Below, in pieces: positions 21,285 to 32,966 of a stretch of 64,000 nt of DNA. The stretch comes from Ectobius pallidus (taxonomy: Eukaryota; Arthropoda; Insecta; Blattodea; Ectobiidae), in the NCBI GenBank assembly GCA_964059195.1, contig CAXKWD010000006.1, positions 17,942,129 through 18,006,128 on the forward strand, read 5' to 3'. How positions within the stretch are numbered: position 1 is the first letter of the stretch; every line of letters begins with the position of its first letter. The notes beneath the pieces were generated by a model, which saw only the letters and a list, made by a program, of their open reading frames with translations, was not told where the DNA came from and searched no databases. Both the position numbers and the translations under genes were made by a program.

Positions 21285-22372
21285 TTATCCATATGGTAAA
21301 CAAACTTTTTCCACCTTATACCACAAAGTATATTAAAATGCAGAAATTATGTGATACGAGGGTAACTAGACCTACTATCTTAAAATAGAAGTATTCAACA
21401 TTGTACATAATATGAAAAAATGTGCAACCAGTGAATACCTGTAAATGACGAGGTCATATAATAGCAAAACTATTGACCAAGGGTAATATTAATTTTAAAT
21501 TGTGTATGAATGTGTTATTTTTAATCTGTCTTTTAAAGCAGTTGATAACAAATATTTCTGCCATCAATTTTATAAAGAAAGAAAGCAATCTGCCTTGTAT
21601 CATAACCAGGCTTTAAAACTTAGTGCCCGATCGAATATGTTAACAGCAACTGTACTGTACAGACTTTGCTCGGCGTATGCGCTAGCTACCATATGCTAGT
21701 TCACGTGATAGTAAACAAAGCGGATTACAGGTATAGGAAGACCACAAAATAACTTCTCATTCTCTAAACTCACATTACAAGCATGCAAAACGATACGTTC
21801 TCCTGTTTGTGTGTAATAGTCCCTCCCAAATGTTTCAATATATGTTTGCGTTTTAGAATACTTTACTTTCGGTATTCCGAACACGTATTATAAATTTATA
21901 AACACGCATAATGACAAGGTACACTGTTGACCAATTTGAGAGGCATCGTACTACGAGCGCATTGACTTCTCAGTACTACTATGAATGACTGTCTTATCAG
22001 CCTACGCAATCGCCCCCACCCCCTATACTCAGGTTGTTGGTAACTGGAATCATCTCCCTCTGTGGGTTCGGGCACTAAGTTTTAAAGCCTGATCATAACC
22101 TACAAACTTAAGGATATAATTTACTTATCCATATAACTCCACCGCATGACAATACACCCAACAACGGTGAATTTTAATATAACAATTGTAGCCTATATTT
22201 ATCTATTGACATTTTGATACATATTATAATACTCGGTAATTTGCATTTTGGATGTTTTATTTTTCTCTCTTCTATTTTAAGATAGTAGTTACCCTCGTAT
22301 CAAATAATTTCTGCATTTTAATATACTTTGTGGTATAAGGTGGAAAAAGTTTGTTAACCATATCTTACTTCA
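21285..22372. repeat. Large folded inverted repeat (two arm pairs)
   Basis: Outer arms at 21285-21392 and 22266-22372 are inverted copies over about 105 bp, sharing AACAAACTTTTTCCACCTTA, TATTAAAATGCAGAAATTAT and ATACGAGGGTAACTA with small indels. Inner arms at about 21603-21635 and 22066-22098 also pair (GGCTTTAAAACTTAGTGCCC). The DNA between arm pairs is more diverged. This could be a foldback transposon or an old inverted duplication. No TSD or transposase was seen. Confidence 0.82.
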
Positions 22373-22539
22373 CCACAAACGGTATGAAATACATTAATTA
22401 TAAAATTTATCCATACCTTTTAATAAGAAATCGAAACTTTATGTCGTTAGAAAACGACAACCACGTTGCTAGTTTCAGCCACACATTTCATTAAGCGAAC
22501 TTTTTTACTTTTCTAGTTGAACCCTTCCCATTGTAAGGA

Positions 22540-22835
22540 CGTTTATGCGGGTCTTACAGGACCGAGACTAACCAGATAAGGGCATGGAGGAGTTAGTTTG
22601 CCAGGCCATCCCCGAGATAACACGAATACATACGACAAGACACATTCACTCTAAACAAGGCGCGGATGGGATGAAGATGATAATAACGGCCATATGATAT
22701 CCGGAGACCTAAAGCTACACGCTTCATAGGTGAGGAAAATCCCGGATAAAACCCCACCTAAGTAGCTTGTCCCGAACAGGAATCAAACCCGGGCCAGTAG
22801 TGTGAGAGGAGCGAATGCATCACCTACGCTACATA
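22540..22835 (-). mobile_element. SINE, second family, diverged copy
   Basis: Shares with the SINE at 30155-30595 the segments GGATGGGATGAAGATGATAA, ACCCCACCTA, CTTGTCCCGA and, on the minus strand, CCCGGGTTTGATTCC (a B-box-like sequence at 22782-22796). No clear TSD. Confidence 0.75.
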
Positions 22836-22849
22836 ATTTTACAATTACT

Positions 22850-25085
22850 TCTAATCTGAATATTTGCGCCGGATGGCCTACACGGTTCCATGAAACAAAA
22901 CATCGAAATATCAAAATTTTCTTAAACATCAAAATAATACATGTATGAAGAATTATTGTTATTAATATTTACTTACACACTAATCATTATGATATTTCAT
23001 GTCAATTTCATGGTCACCCTCCCTTGATTTTTGTTGAAGAAAATATTCTAATCTATCATCTATCTCAGCTTCTATTGTTTCAGCTGGTTTAGTAACCACC
23101 ATTTTCATCTTCGTTAAACATTTCTTCTTGTTTCGGGCAAAGTGAATTTGATAAGTAAACTAAGCAATCGTATTATCACACGGGGTTTAGGTAACGTGAA
23201 GTACTGAGACGGACAAGTGGAGAACTGTGGCAATATGCCTAAAGTAAAGAAGAGTCGTAGGCCTACATCAAAATCAGCATTAGCATCGTTTGTGGTGTGA
23301 AGGCAATAATTTCAGAAGTTTAATTTGGAGATTTTCATATATCCAGGATAATTTCAGTATTATGCAACTGCAATAACCATCTGCACTAAAAATATCTCAA
23401 GCTCTTCATGCAATACAACAGGTTTCTGAAACACTTAGTCAAATTCTAGCGGGAACTGTTCAAATACGGGCGACAAACTTCGAGTATTCAAGAGAAGAGC
23501 AGAAATGTGTAAATCGAAGGATGCAGTCAGAGAATCTATATCAACTCTCATGTATGATGTTTTTTCCTCCTCCTCATCTGACGAGGAACGTAGCTTTCCA
23601 AAATATAAAAGCTTTATACGTGCTAATCGTATGCGTTCCATGCAATTATGAAGTATACACTGTACCGCGCCATGTGGACGCATTATTAGTACCTGGTATT
23701 AATTGAACTGCGTCCATGGACGAAAGAGACTGGAAATATCAGGAAAGATGGCTTTGTTATTCTGTGAACTTATTAAAGAGGGCTGTGTATTAGTTTTAAT
23801 TAGTAAGTACAGTGCGCATGGGTAATGCGCAGGATGGCTGAAAGATGCGGCCATCTTGGGTTTTACTCGTGGCAGTTGAAATTTGACAATGATAGTGTGT
23901 TGGGATAGGATACGATGAGCAGCACATAGATTATCTTAATTCTTGCATTAGGAATTTTTAAATCACGTAATATTTACGTATTGTGTGCTCACACTTCCGG
24001 CTTCCAAATTCAAAATTTCGGCCACCTGGATTTTGATAGGTTAGATTTTGGCCCCTTTTAAGAATATGTTTTGTCTTTTAAAATTGGTGTCCCCCTTTCG
24101 CGATTTTGATTATTATTTATGGAGGTATTAATAATTTCGTTTTGCTGTGAGGTTGGGCCTGTTCAGTTAATGCATTATGAATTCCGTTTTTTGTTTGTTG
24201 TGTTTGCTGTTAGACGTTTAATTCGTTAATGGATTTCTTGTTACGATAGGCTTACGATCAATTCCCTTTTATTAGAAATTTCTAGAGAAACTTTTATGTC
24301 ATCCATACTTGAGAACTTCACTCACAATAGCAATTAACCATTTACATACCGGTTAAAAGAAATTTAGAATATTGTAAGTGGCGTTAGGTTATCTTGGACT
24401 ACACAGCTTATGTTAACTGCCATTTATTAACACGAGCTTTTACCATTCCCATGGCTGAGTGGTTAGACCGCTAGAACCTGATGCGGTTCCTCCTTCCTCT
24501 GTTGTTGGGCGCCTTGCATAAACCGAATGGTTTGTGCTAAATTTATATTTGTGTGAAGAATTTGAAATCCGCTCCGGCTAGGCCTATCGGGTCCGAACAG
24601 TCGACTAATTCTCAGGGGCTGAGAGTGAAGATAACTTAGATATTATTTATTATTAAAATAATATCAGCAGAATCAGTTGTAGGAGCTATTTATTACAAAT
24701 ACTTGAAATGTCGGAAGTAATGTTAAAAAATACAGAGATTTGTACAATATTACTTATTGGCAAATAAGCTCTGATAGGGTATAGGCTTCAAGAGGGTATA
24801 GTTCATTTTCATTTATCTCACAAGCTGGAGATAAACAGTTTTCATGCATTTTGTGTCAATAAGAAAATTATTTCTATTTCTGAATAGAAAATCACATGTA
24901 CTTTTTGAAACTCCTAGACTATCCTGTCTTAAGGACGACCACACCAGACTTGCAGAAAATATTAACTGTTAAAGGCATACGGCGTATGGGATTTGGGTTC
25001 TTGTTAACCCAGTGCGGAGTCAATCCTCCATACGCCGATTGGTTAAATTCCTTTTAACAAGTTTTTTGGTGTCTAACCAAATAAA
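22850..25085. other. Stretch without supported gene
   Basis: AT-rich. Frames at 23435-23683 (minus) and 23521-23706 (plus) overlap on opposite strands and look spurious. A sequence resembling the 5' half of a tRNA (GGCTGAGTGGTTAGACCGC near 24454) has no matching second half. Confidence 0.45.
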
Positions 25086-25094
25086 CCACTATGC

Positions 25095-25235
25095 CTCTTG
25101 AACACCGGGATGGAATCTCGGTAGATCCACGTGGAATTTGTGGTGAACAAAATGGGTTCTGGGAGGTCTTCTCGGAGTGCTCCAGTTTTCCTGGCCATAT
25201 ATCATTCCACCTTTGCTTCATTCATCATAATATGA
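25095..25235 (+). mobile_element. SINE-body fragment
   Basis: Contains GGAATCTCGGTAGATCC, GTGGAATTTGTGGTGAACAA, TTCTCGGAGTGCTCC and a TTCATTCATCAT tail, arranged like the body of a tRNA-derived insect SINE. The tRNA-like head is degraded. Confidence 0.5.
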
Positions 25236-25328
25236 CTAATGGTTGCAATTAAGAAATTATTAATAACACGAGTTTTCAATGTTGATCTGGAATTAGATTT
25301 CCTGTTATGATATTGATATTTTAGATCT

Positions 25329-26085
25329 ATACTAGCAGATGCCCGCGGCTTCGCCCGCGATTATTTACTGAACTCCTAGATGTTTTGTTTAGATCATTTA
25401 TTTAACAGAAAAAATAATTAAAACATTATACTTAATAACACTGACATCGTTGTCACATAAATTGCAGGAATGACATCATTTTTTCCTAATTATATTGTTA
25501 AACGTAAAACATATAAGAAATTAAACCAAAAAAATTATCTTATCCTGCTATATGGACACACAGATACGAAATGAAACGATAATAATGAACCATAGGTTCA
25601 TGAACTCGTGAAGTCATGTATAAACAATTTTATTACAACGATTGATAATTAAAAAACTAAATCCCGACCACGAGGTGAATTCACGAATAAAGTGCAAATC
25701 CCTTGGGCGAAAAACTACCTCTCATTCCAGTTCCCTGGCCCTAAAACACACTGCATGGCGAGTTTCGTCCAAACCATTCAATGATTCCCTTCTGTATAAA
25801 TAAGATATCTGCGAATCGTAAACAAATGAATTAAGATAAGAACCGAGGAAGGCCGTTTTCCATAACATTCGAATTGCTCAATCAAACTGTGTTTCTTTTT
25901 ATGGAAGGTACTTCGAGTCCTCAAAAATTATTTCGATTTTTGCGATGAAACGAACGTACTGCGGAAATTCCAAGTCTCTACCTATCATTGTTTAGGCTGC
26001 ACGTTGATTCTCTGTCAGTCAGTCAGTCAGTCAGTCATTAAGTCAGTCAGTCAGGACAAAGCCGCTTATAGCCTATACATAGAGA
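25329..26085 (+). repeat. GCCCGCGGCTTCGCCCGCG-headed repeat
   Basis: Begins ACTAGCAGATGCCCGCGGCT and shares AGTTTCGTCCAAA with the 49.3-kb array and TTCCAAGTCTCTACCTAT with the 37.7-kb copy. It ends with a (GTCA)n tract at about 26013-26053 followed by TACATAGAGAT. The shared organisation is a GC-rich head, a variable middle, a short CAGT/GTCT repeat and a TATAGAT-like end. No coding capacity. Confidence 0.7.
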
Positions 26086-26089
26086 TGGA

Positions 26090-27170
26090 GCTTGACCCGG
26101 TTTATTTGGTGCGCTGTATTAAGCAATGCTTTGGTCGTTTTCTATCTGCTTGAAATTTAACTTGTGGTTTTTCTGTGGTGTAGTAAATTAGCCGTTTGCC
26201 CTGATATTGCGATGTTTCCCATTTCTCATGTAAAAGCAATAATCATGTCATGTCGCTTGATCTGAGTGTATAAGAGCACTACTAACACTATTTTCTGGAA
26301 TTAATGTTAATTTCTAGCTTTCTCTTAGTTTCGGACTTTGAATTGATAGTTTCAGTGGCTTCTTACTTCAAATAGAAAGCCTAGTCATTTTCACTGTTAC
26401 CTATGGGCCTACTATTCTGTGTTTCAATCAATATAAATTCAATAATAAACTTACTATAAATTATACTTTAGTTTGTTCTTGCTAAACACAGTTAATTATT
26501 TTGTAACTATACATAAATTCAGTCTTTGGCTTGATTTATTTAAAGTTAATTACTTATTTCGGCTATACGGATGTACAGTATACATTAATTTTTTCATCAA
26601 GAACTCTGTTCTCAACAACCATAGTTTGTAGCTACTTTCGTGGTTAAGCTATGTTACTATTATCTAATTTCATTTGACTAGACCTTTACATATGGACTTA
26701 CCATAGCCACACCTGTTATTACCTATTGTGTTAATCAGTGGCAAAAAATATTTAAAAGTTGTTTACCTCATTTGAACATTGATTTAATAACATTCTTGAC
26801 CCATTGCTTGCACTACAGACTATTTGCCACGGATAGCAAATAACAAGTTGTTGCTTACAACCTTCTACTACATAACTGGTAAGCAACAGTATATTGCATT
26901 ACCTATACTTATGTCGTGAAAGAAAAGTCAATGTGATTCAGCTATATGTGTATTAATACCTGAAGTAAACGATGAGGTAAATTTATTGCACACTACAAAT
27001 AGTTGAAATGATTACAGAGAACACTGCAAGGTGACATGTACTCTCACCTTCACTCGGTGCGTTCCTAACTTCATGGTATACAACCCCTCTACCTGCTTAT
27101 TACGTAAGCAGAAGGTTTGGCACACGCTGTAACGTCAATGGAGGGATGACAAGCATTGACTTGGTCAAGA
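26090..27170. other. Stretch without supported gene
   Basis: AT-rich DNA with no recognised feature. Confidence 0.4.
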
Positions 27171-27174
27171 GAAG

Positions 27175-27684
27175 TTGGGTTGTTGTATTGTAGACTTCAT
27201 TGAATATGGCAAAATCCCAGCATATATTGCTTTCTTTAACAAACAACTTTCAGCATGCTACAGCAAAACTATTGGAACCACCCTGGATTATAAATTGACA
27301 TGGAAAGACCTTATTTCTGATGTCTGTACTAGACTGTCAAGAGTAATTTTCATATTGAGAGAGTTAAAAGTTTGGTTCCTAAGGAATGTTTTAAAAATGT
27401 CTATTAGTGTTTTTTTCCCCATAGTATTATGTCGTACAAAATTCTCAGGTCTTTCCAATATGTTGTCAATACAGAAAAAGGCAATCCGTACAGAATTACT
27501 CAAGCGAATTAAATTCTTGAGTTGTTCAAGCAATACACAAAAGTATTTAACTGTGCTAAATTTTCTAGTAACCTCTCCTGATAATAAGGTCAGAGCTGCC
27601 TGGGACATTGTAAAGACCGAAACTGGTAACGCTACTCATAGGCCTAACTTACCAATATCTCCTGAAATGTTTATCAATTATTAA
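27175..27684 (+). pseudogene. Chimeric Jockey/CR1-like LINE fragment
   Basis: A single 169-codon frame joins two pieces that are in the wrong order. Residues about 30-105 (TIGTTLDYKLTWKDLISDVC, then LSIQKKAIRT) are the part downstream of the reverse transcriptase core. Residues about 130-169 (NKVRAAWDIVKTETGN, then ISPEMFINY) are the linker that lies upstream of the RT in Jockey-like ORF2. The second piece leads on, after an insertion, to the LINE at 29120. So the first piece is the 3' part of one LINE copy fused by chance in frame to the 5'-truncated start of another, at about 27500. Confidence 0.75.
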
Positions 27685-28330
27685 GTGCCAGTATGGTACT
27701 TTATGAGATTGTGTGTGGGGAAGGGAAAATGTCTGTCCGTCTGCCCGTCCGTCCGTGTGTCTTTACGCCCGATAACGCAAATACGCTTAATCGGATTTTA
27801 ATGAAACTTGGTATACCCATTTATAACGTCCATGAAAAGAACCCTATTGATTTTGGACCAAATCGGTTGACCATTACCGGAGTAATTCCCAATTTAGTGC
27901 CAATTTTAATAGTTATATATTAGAAAGGCGCCATAATTCAAATACGCTTTATCGGATTCTTATGAAATTTGGTATACCCATTTATGACGTCAATGAAAAG
28001 TAACCTATTGAATTTGAACCTAATCGGTTCACCGGTACCGGAGTGAAAGCCAATTTAGTGTCTATTTTAAGGACGCGGTAACTCAAATGCGCTTTATCGG
28101 ATTTTCATGAAACTTGGTATACGCATTTATAATGTCCATGAAAAGGCGTCTGTTGATATTGGATATAATCGGTTGACCGGTATCGGAGTAATGCCCAATT
28201 CAGTGCCTATTTTATGGTAATATATAACAAATTTAACAAATGCAAATCTGTTATTCTGACAACATATCGTTTTACGGCCTTGGAATTTGCAATAGTGAGC
28301 CATGACACATTGATTATAAAACAAGTCAGA
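27685..28330 (+). repeat. Interspersed repeat with three ~145-bp internal units
   Basis: Starts TTAAGTGCCAGTATGGTACT, then GTCTGTCCGTCTGCCCGTCC and GCCCGATAACGC. A ~145-bp unit is present three times (about 27773, 27918 and 28080), each with CGCTTTATCGGATT-like, AACTTGGTATACCCATTTAT-like and AATCGGTTGACC-like landmarks. The end (GACAACATATCGTTTTAC) matches the reverse-strand copy at 48185-48530, which has a single unit. It sits inside the LINE whose sequence resumes near 29120. Frame 27693-27923 is a repeat by-product. Confidence 0.82.
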
Positions 28331-28339
28331 TGTTTACTT

Positions 28340-28854
28340 CGTTAATCAAGTTGAATACTGTTTTATATAGAAGATATGTTACTCTGAAATAATTAGGCCT
28401 AGGCTACATACTTTAAGTGGAGTTCATCGCCGATGTATTTTGTGAAATGTTAACATATTTTAAGAATGTCTTATATCAGTGTATACGAGTTTGTATTAAG
28501 GTTAAGTATGAAACTTTAGACCTTTGATATTGATATTGATATTGATATTGATAGCAGCCTTCATTGATTCGTTTCTTCATAACGATGCCAGTGTAAGATA
28601 AATAATAATGTATATTAAAGATTTAAAACAACTAGCCATTGAATGTTATTATATTGTGCATTCTATGGATATGTAGACTACCGATATTTACATTAGGCTA
28701 TATTATAATGTGAGTATTTTTCTTATTAGTTCCTGTGCAGCAATATAACTAATGTATTTCCTGACAGATAGATTTCATATTGCCTTTTTATTCATTCATA
28801 ACCTTTAAGGCTGCTGTAAACAGACATATCAGCGAATGAATTGTAGGCCTATTG

Positions 28855-28885
<31 letters not shown>

Positions 28886-29110
28886 GCCAGCGCATTTTGT
28901 TTTTGGAGTTTAACTCGGAGATCTATTACAAACATAACTTTCCTGCATTGGCCTAACATAATTGCGTTTATTACTGATTAAAAAAAGCATACTGTCACTT
29001 TGTTAAATCAGTTTACCTGATTTTTATTTATCTAGTGTGATTAATGAAACGCATTATAAAGACGAGACTTATTATACCATATCAGCTGAACATTTTTGAA
29101 ATATTATTGT
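28340..29110. other. Stretch without supported gene
   Basis: Contains a short GATATT repeat (28526-28551) and an (ATT)n tract at 28856-28884. Otherwise featureless AT-rich DNA between the inserted repeat and the resumed LINE. Confidence 0.5.
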
Positions 29111-29287
29111 TATCCCTCCAGGAATGAGATTTCATTTGCGTTTGGTTAGTGAGAATGAAATCATTAACGTGGTTCACAAAATGAAGAACTCTTACAGAAC
29201 GGACATGTTCGGATTAAGCAATAGCATAATCAAAACAGTTATATTTCATATAATTGTCCCATTAACCTGGTCTATCAATGTGAGTGT

Positions 29288-29824
29288 TTGAGATATGGTA
29301 CTTCCCCTTCTATATTGAAAGCAGCAAGAACGGTTCCTATATACAAGAAAGACAACAGGGATAAACCTGAAAATTATAAACCAATAGCAGTTCTGCCAAT
29401 TTTCAGAAGTATAATTGAAGGTGTGTTTATTACAACGTTGACTGAATATTTTAAATATTATAATCATATTACTCTTTCTCAGTTTGGATTCTCTCCCGGT
29501 AAAACTATAATTGATGCAGTTGATGAACTCGTAAATTCAATTTATAAAGCGCATGGAGAAAATTATTATGTGTATGCATCTCTTACTGATTTCAGTAAAG
29601 CATTTGACTGTATCCCACATGAAATTCTGTTTACGAAACTGAATTATTATGGTATAAGAGAAAAAGAATACAATTTTCTTCAAACATATCTTGTGAGATG
29701 TAAACACTTTTTAAAAATAAATGGTAAATTCAGTACTGAGCAGATATTAAATATGGTGTTCCTCAGTGGTCTATTTTGGGACAACTTTTTTTTTGTAATT
29801 ATGATTAATGACTTACCCATCTAA
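29288..29824 (+). pseudogene. LINE reverse transcriptase, N-terminal and palm part
   Basis: RTVPIYKKDNRDKPENYKPI is the finger motif. QFGFSPGKTIIDAV and LTDFSKAFDCIPHEILFTKL give motif A with its catalytic Asp. GIREKEYNF and VFLSGLFWDNFFF occupy the place of the VPQGSVLGPLLF block, which is badly degraded. The frame ends INDLPI, where a shift occurs. An upstream piece (SENEIINVVHKMKNSYRTD, 29150-29206) belongs to the preceding linker. Jockey/CR1 group by motif pattern. Confidence 0.88.
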
Positions 29825-30110
29825 ATCTACAGTATATGCTGACGATTCAACTTTTGTCAGAGTCAGCAATTCTGTAGCTGAGCTCAGTGCTCTAACTGAT
29901 AATGTTTTAGATAACATCAAAAATTGGTTTTATTGCAATGGATTTTTGTTAAATGAAGACAAGACACAAAAAGTAATTTTTAGTTTACGGATAGTTGCCA
30001 GCGATGTGTCGTCTGAAGCAGTGAAAACTTTCGGGCACGTATTTGATCCCAAATTGAACCGGAAAGAACATATTAATTATGTATGCAAAATGTTACAAAA
30101 GTCTCATTAA
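29808..30110 (+). pseudogene. LINE reverse transcriptase, YADD part
   Basis: Continues the RT in another frame with TVYADDSTFV, the catalytic box with both Asp retained. NIKNWFYCNGFLLNEDKTQ and a degenerate FGHVFDPKLNRKEHINYVCK follow, typical of Jockey-like elements after the RT core. The last part (SLINNLPKFYLKQVYHAT) passes into the SINE insertion. Confidence 0.88.
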
Positions 30111-30154
30111 TAATTTACCCAAGTTTTATTTAAAGCAAGTGTATCATGCAACTT

Positions 30155-30595
30155 TCTTTCTTTCTTTCTTTACCGTAGTTTCACCTCTCCCTTTTTTAGG
30201 ATTTAAGCGACCCAAGCCGCCCGGGCCTTACAGGGCCGCGACCTGTCGGGAGAGGGATTATCTTTGGATCACATACATACTTTTTTGACCAGACAAGGAC
30301 ATGGAGGGCCTCCCCGGATGAGTGATCAGCCCAATGCCGGGGCCACCTCCGAGACAACACGAACACATAGGACGAGACACACCATTCACACACACACTCA
30401 CTCCAAACAAGGCGAGGATGGGATGAAGATGATAATGACGGCCAGATGATATCTGGGGACCACAAGGGCCTAAAGTTACCCGACATTTGTCTCAAAGGTG
30501 AGGAAAAACCCCAGAAAAAACCCCACCTAGGTAACCTGTCCCGACCAGGAATCGAACCCGGGCCCGCTGCGTGAGAGGATTGAACGCATCCCCTG
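30155..30595 (-). mobile_element. tRNA-derived SINE inserted in the LINE, 12-bp TSD
   Basis: Bounded by the perfect duplication ATCATGCAACTT at 30143-30154 and 30596-30607. On the minus strand it starts with a tRNA-like head whose B box CGGGTTCGATTCC lies at 30548-30560. It ends with a GAAA repeat (TTTC on plus, 30155-30172). The LINE reading resumes after the second TSD with TYGSIIRYG. Relatives: 22540-22835. Frames at 30196-30600 and 30264-30449 are by-products. Confidence 0.93.
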
Positions 30596-30607
30596 ATCAT
30601 GCAACTT

Positions 30608-31022
30608 ATGGAAGTATTATTAGATATGGTTTACTTTTATAAGGTAACGGTGTAAATATTAAAGATCTACTTTCACTACAAAAGAAAGCTGTGAGAATTT
30701 TGTGTGAGGTTCCACCGAATACCCACTGTAAACCGCTCCTTTTAAAAGGGAAGATTATGGTAGTTTGTTACCTTAACTTTTTATATTTAATAACAAATGT
30801 CTATAAAAATGTTGGGTAATAACGCTAACGGATGAAAACAGCTATGAAAACAGAAATGTCGACAATATTTTTGTGACTGGAGAGAGATAAATCGAGACTC
30901 GTTATCAGGGTATTAGTGCGTACAATCGTCTGCCAGTTTGTTATAGGAATGTGGACGAAAACCACTTTAAAAGAAAGATCAGGGATCGGTTACTTCATAA
31001 CCCATTTTACAATGTAAATTAA
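30608..31022 (+). pseudogene. LINE C-terminal region
   Basis: NIKDLLSLQKKAVRILCEVP, CKPLLLKGKIMVV and near the end VDENHFKRKIRDRLLHNPFY followed by a stop at 31020-31022. This pattern (LQKKAVRI, then FKRxLKxxLL) is the C-terminus of Jockey/CR1-like ORF2. A stop occurs right after the SINE junction and others follow. Confidence 0.82.
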
Positions 31023-31149
31023 TGTTATATAATTAAGGTTACAATGTAAAAGAAAACAAAAATATGTATATTTTCTTCTTGACAACGTCTTTTATACCCA
31101 TGTATATAAATAGACAGATAAATAAATTGATTTGAATTGAAGTAGGCCT

Positions 31150-32510
31150 AATTGTTATAATATAACATAGTAAACAATAATGCATACGAACTAGTATTTA
31201 TGAAAAGGTTTTGAAAATACGAATGATAATCCCTAGGAAAATTCAATCCAAGTCAGAAACACCGATTTGGAGCTACTGCCAGCAACATCACGGCAGCAGT
31301 AGACTATGAGAAGGAATATATTATTGCATTTAAATGCTGGTGCATCCATAGTAAGCAATGTTTCTCTTGTAAACCAAGATGTAGGCCTAATGAAGTTGTT
31401 GACTTATAATTGTTGTTATATGATGAAATAGGCAACCGTGTTTTGCGAAAGTTTTGCAAAGTTTCTGATTATCATATAGAAACATGTTGGTTTAAATTTG
31501 TTGTTTTATGACCAAATATATGCTTAAATCCACGTTTAAGTTGATGTGACTAGTCAATGCCGTCTGGATTTTGTTTATAGATTGTCATGACGACTTAAAT
31601 CATCCTAGGCCGATAAAACTGAATTCTGAAAGCAGTTTGAATGCAATTTTATGCAGTTTTAACGGCCTAGGTTGCTAAAATGCAATTTTTCGGTCTTTGC
31701 CAGTTCGACAAGCAGTTGTTTTAGGGAGCGTAGATACTACATAAATAAACTATGTAAATAATACTGAAAATGCATTTACTTAAATGACACACTAAATGAT
31801 ATAAAATAAATTTAGTGGTACAAATTCAATTTACCCTAAGTTTGATAGAAGAATAAAATTTAGATAGTAGAAAGTAGATGAATATAACTCAACGTTATAT
31901 AGGGGAATATTCTTCTGTTGTGTGTTTAGAAAATTGTTCTGTATTATTAATATTGCTACTTGACGATTCCTCTTACATTTATTGAAGAGTTTAACCAACC
32001 TGCTCTTTGCCAATACTGTGCTGCAACATCGATTGAAATGACCTTCCTTTCTTACCTCAACCAAACCGTATCCATCCAGTACTAGTAGTAGGAGTAACCC
32101 AAGGTTAGGATATACTAGTATTGGGCGTAACCAACTCATTATTATGATTGGTACAGTAAATTATTATCTATGGTCTTTGAATTCAAAGTCAGACATATAT
32201 ACGCAATACAATATTATTCTTATGAAAATTTATTTATTACTGAACAATATAGCAACAAATAAATGAAACATGGAAAACCACCGGGCCTAGTGAAGGGCTG
32301 CATGCATCATGATATAATCTGTGTACCGCTATGTAGGGTATGTAATCCATTTATCATACTTGTACAAACACGAAAATAATTATAACGGCCTTTTCATAGC
32401 TATGTACATGACTTCAATAGTGGCTCGTAACTTAAAACGAGCATGTGCTGCAAATACTATTTCATACAGCCAACTTAAAATATTTAAAAAATTATTAGTA
32501 TTACTGCTTA
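31150..32510. other. Stretch without supported gene
   Basis: AT-rich. Frames 31831-32139 (minus) and 32321-32515 (plus) show no domain. Confidence 0.45.
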
Positions 32511-32515
32511 CATAA

Positions 32516-32668
32516 TTACTGTATCACAGTGAAATCCATGTGACGTTCCTTCTTACTGCAGATGTTATCAGTGAATTTCGTGATAAATCCATTGATGTTT
32601 GCAACCATTTTTTTCTGTATAGAAGGCATTTGAAGAGATGTAAGACGTTCTTGTGACATGATATTCCT
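32516..32668 (-). pseudogene. hAT transposase, C-terminal end (split by a LINE)
   Basis: On the minus strand this reads RNIMSQERLTSLQMPSIQKK, the continuation of the hAT dimerisation domain, then SKKERHMDF and a stop at 32516-32518. It directly continues the frame that breaks off at 34718 with TLKRIKTFL. In arthropod hAT/ZMYM1-like transposases the pattern is TLKRIKTFLRN-MSQERLN-LAML. The reading rejoins exactly, so only the LINE separates the two parts. Confidence 0.85.
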
Positions 32669-32758
32669 TTTTTTTTTTTTCAAAATTGATTACAACCCGT
32701 GTTTCGCCATAGGGCATATCACGGGGAATTTACAGTGATATGTTCAGTCTAAGTATGA

Positions 32759-32965
32759 TTATTCTTGCAGTGTGCAGAAGATGTGTCTCAGGAAGGCAGC
32801 GATCTCCACGGTGTGGAAGTGGTGTTTGAGAACCATTGGCAAAGGAGCTGTCAGTAGAACTCTAGGTCGATTTCTTGCGAATTGTGAGCATTCAGTTAAC
32901 AAGTGTAGGGCCGTTTGAGGAGGTTTTTCGGGACAGTTACAGAGTGGTGAGGGACATTTGTTCAT
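32759..32965 (-). pseudogene. LINE C-terminal Cys/His segment
   Basis: CPSPLCNCPEKPPQTALHLL followed by TEC is the conserved C-x2/3-C...H-x4-C motif that ends ORF2 in RNase H-bearing LINEs. It lies one frame away from the RNase H domain. Confidence 0.8.
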
Positions 32966-32966
32966 T

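Larger units (their letters stand above)
29120..31145 (+). mobile_element. Jockey/CR1-like LINE, interrupted by a SINE
   Basis: A non-LTR retrotransposon with reverse transcriptase and C-terminal region recognisable in several frames (29120-30142 and 30608-31022), then a 3' tail with AATAAATTGATTTGAATTGAA. The upstream linker is at about 27540-27684, separated by the repeat insertion. An endonuclease domain was not found. Multiple stops and frameshifts make it inactive. Confidence 0.88.

Noticed and set aside
24454..24500. tRNA-like 5' half GGCTGAGTGGTTAGACCGC
   Set aside because: No anticodon arm, T arm or acceptor complement follows. Too little to call a tRNA or SINE.
30196..30600. 134-codon minus-strand frame
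   Set aside because: Falls exactly within the TSD-bounded SINE, which is non-coding.
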